A stretch of DNA of 14,989 nt, taken from NCBI GenBank assembly GCA_016188625.1, contig JACPHL010000264.1, forward strand, positions 1 through 14,989, written 5' to 3'. The translations under genes and the position numbers were made by a program. A model generated the notes under the pieces. It did not search any database. It was not told the origin of the DNA and was given only the letters and a program-made list of their open reading frames with translations. Position 1 is the stretch's first letter. Each line of letters starts with the position of its first letter. Below, piece by piece: positions 14,332 to 14,989 of this stretch. The DNA is from Candidatus Rokuibacteriota bacterium. Lineage in GTDB: Bacteria > Methylomirabilota > Methylomirabilia > Rokubacteriales > JACPHL01.

Positions 14332-14354
14332 CCGGTGGACCCCCCGGGCCGGCC

Positions 14355-14747
14355 TCAGCAGGAGGACGAGTCGAGGGTGCGCGCGATGGCGCCGAGGAGG
14401 TCGTCCCGGGTGACCGGCTTGGAGAGGTAGTCTCTGACCCCGAGGCTCAGCGCCTCGGCGTAGGGCCCCCAGTCCCCGAACGCGGTCAGGACGATGACGG
14501 GGACCCGGTGCCCGGCCGCGCGGAGGGCCCGGATGAAGGCGAACCCGTCCAGCCCCGGCATCAACTGGTCCGTGATGACCAGGGAGACGTGGGCCTCGGC
14601 CAGCCGCGCCAGGGCCTCGGGCCCGCTCACCGCCCCGGTGACGGCGTACCCCTCCTGCCCCAGGAGGCGCGCGAGCCCCGAGAGGAACTCCCGATTGTCG
14701 TCCACCAGGAGGATCGAGGCCGTCTTGGTCCGCGCCGCGGTGGTCAT
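14355..14747 (-). CDS. Receiver-only response regulator
   Basis: A 130-residue receiver domain with no output domain. D16 and D17 form the acidic pocket, D60 in LVITDQLMP is the phosphorylation site, and T88, Y107 and K110 (YLSKP) complete the active site. It is a different protein from the receiver at 1004 to 1402. A likely role is in a phosphorelay or as a signal partner for a kinase encoded elsewhere; no kinase is in view. The gene lies 22 bases downstream of the CBS-domain gene and is probably in its operon. Being receiver-only, it cannot itself be the sigma-54 activator for the next promoter. It ends with a short SSSC tail. Confidence 0.92.
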   Translation of the reverse strand: MTTAARTKTASILLVDDNREFLSGLARLLGQEGYAVTGAVSGPEALARLAEAHVSLVITDQLMPGLDGFAFIRALRAAGHRVPVIVLTAFGDWGPYAEALSLGVRDYLSKPVTRDDLLGAIARTLDSSSC

Positions 14748-14769
14748 GCCGGCACGCCGAGGTGGCGCC

Positions 14770-14989
14770 TCAGCGGCGGGCCGCCGTCCCGGCGGTCCGG
14801 GCGTGGACGAAGGCGCGCAGGAGATCGGTCTCGGTGAGGATCCCCACCAGGCGACCGCCCTCCAGGACGGGGAGCGACCCGATCCGGTGATCGAGCATGC
14901 GCTCGGCCGCCTCCTCGACCGGCCGATCCGGCCCCACCGTGATGAGCTGGCGGCTCATCACCTCGCCCACCGTGAGCTTGGCCAGGAGG
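14770..14989 (-). CDS. CBS-domain protein, C-terminal part (5' end outside the window)
   Basis: The frame is open to the window edge, so the true start is not visible. The visible 72 residues are a CBS domain: LTVGEVMSRQLITVGPD, then AAERMLDHRIGSLPVLEG and RLVGILTETDLLRAF. This is the usual form of the second CBS module in a two-CBS (Bateman) protein. CBS pairs bind adenosine nucleotides and act as energy sensors. A GTG at 14970 could be read as a start but would leave only one CBS module with no typical ribosome binding site. It sits 22 bases upstream of the response regulator, in a cluster with two Usp genes, a common partnership in stress and respiration loci. Confidence 0.87.
   Translation of the reverse strand, partial: LLAKLTVGEVMSRQLITVGPDRPVEEAAERMLDHRIGSLPVLEGGRLVGILTETDLLRAFVHARTAGTAARR

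Noticed and set aside
1-14989. tRNA, rRNA or riboswitch genes
   Set aside because: Gaps between genes are short, the largest being about 200 bases, and none shows a cloverleaf, rRNA or known riboswitch pattern by eye.

Overview
The window is one continuous run of genes on the minus strand, so it is read here from high to low coordinates. It is strongly GC-rich, and almost every third codon position is G or C, which is why long meaningless open frames lie opposite the real genes. Gene content points to a Gram-negative-type bacterium with a periplasm: a Tat-exported molybdoenzyme, a lipoprotein cytochrome, a NapC-like membrane-anchored cytochrome and a sigma-54-type promoter. The style resembles uncultured soil or subsurface lineages such as Rokubacteria/Methylomirabilota or deep-branching Proteobacteria. 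That placement is an impression, not a measurement.

Right part (14989 to 11252), signalling and stress block: the end of a CBS-domain protein, a receiver-only response regulator, then a spacer of about 200 bp with a near-perfect -24/-12 (sigma-54) promoter. This is followed by two tandem UspA-type universal stress proteins, a SAM-dependent methyltransferase, two consecutive hairpins, and an APH/choline-kinase-type phosphotransferase.

Central part (11229 to 2453), redox module: a catalytic molybdenum subunit of the type II DMSO reductase family (NarG/NxrA-like, Tat signal), a four-cluster iron-sulfur beta subunit, an exported heme-b gamma subunit of the ethylbenzene dehydrogenase type, and a TorD-like assembly chaperone. 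Next come an eight-heme lipoprotein cytochrome c, a six-heme NapC/NirT-like membrane-anchored cytochrome c and a polytopic membrane protein. There is no NarI-type membrane subunit. The expected electron path is alpha (Mo, FeS), beta (FeS), gamma (heme b), the multiheme cytochromes, and the quinone pool, or the reverse. The substrate cannot be read from the sequence. The gene order, exported trimer and iron-sulfur motifs most resemble periplasmic nitrite oxidoreductase and the nitrate, selenate, chlorate, ethylbenzene and DMS enzymes.

Left part (2347 to 1): an FmdE-family protein with a zinc finger, a small cysteine-bearing membrane protein, a receiver-only response regulator, a PAS-LuxR regulator and the start of citrate synthase (gltA). 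Spacing is very tight or overlapping through this block, so the regulators and gltA are probably translationally coupled.

The most notable points are: the three-Cys-plus-Asp pattern at the first iron-sulfur site of the molybdenum subunit; 14 c-type hemes encoded in two adjacent genes in place of a membrane cytochrome b subunit; the FmdE and small membrane protein pair attached to the module; the sigma-54 promoter in front of the stress block; and a kinase-like gene 21 bases upstream of the molybdoenzyme, preceded by a hairpin that may mask its ribosome binding site. No RNA genes, insertion sequences or CRISPR arrays were seen.
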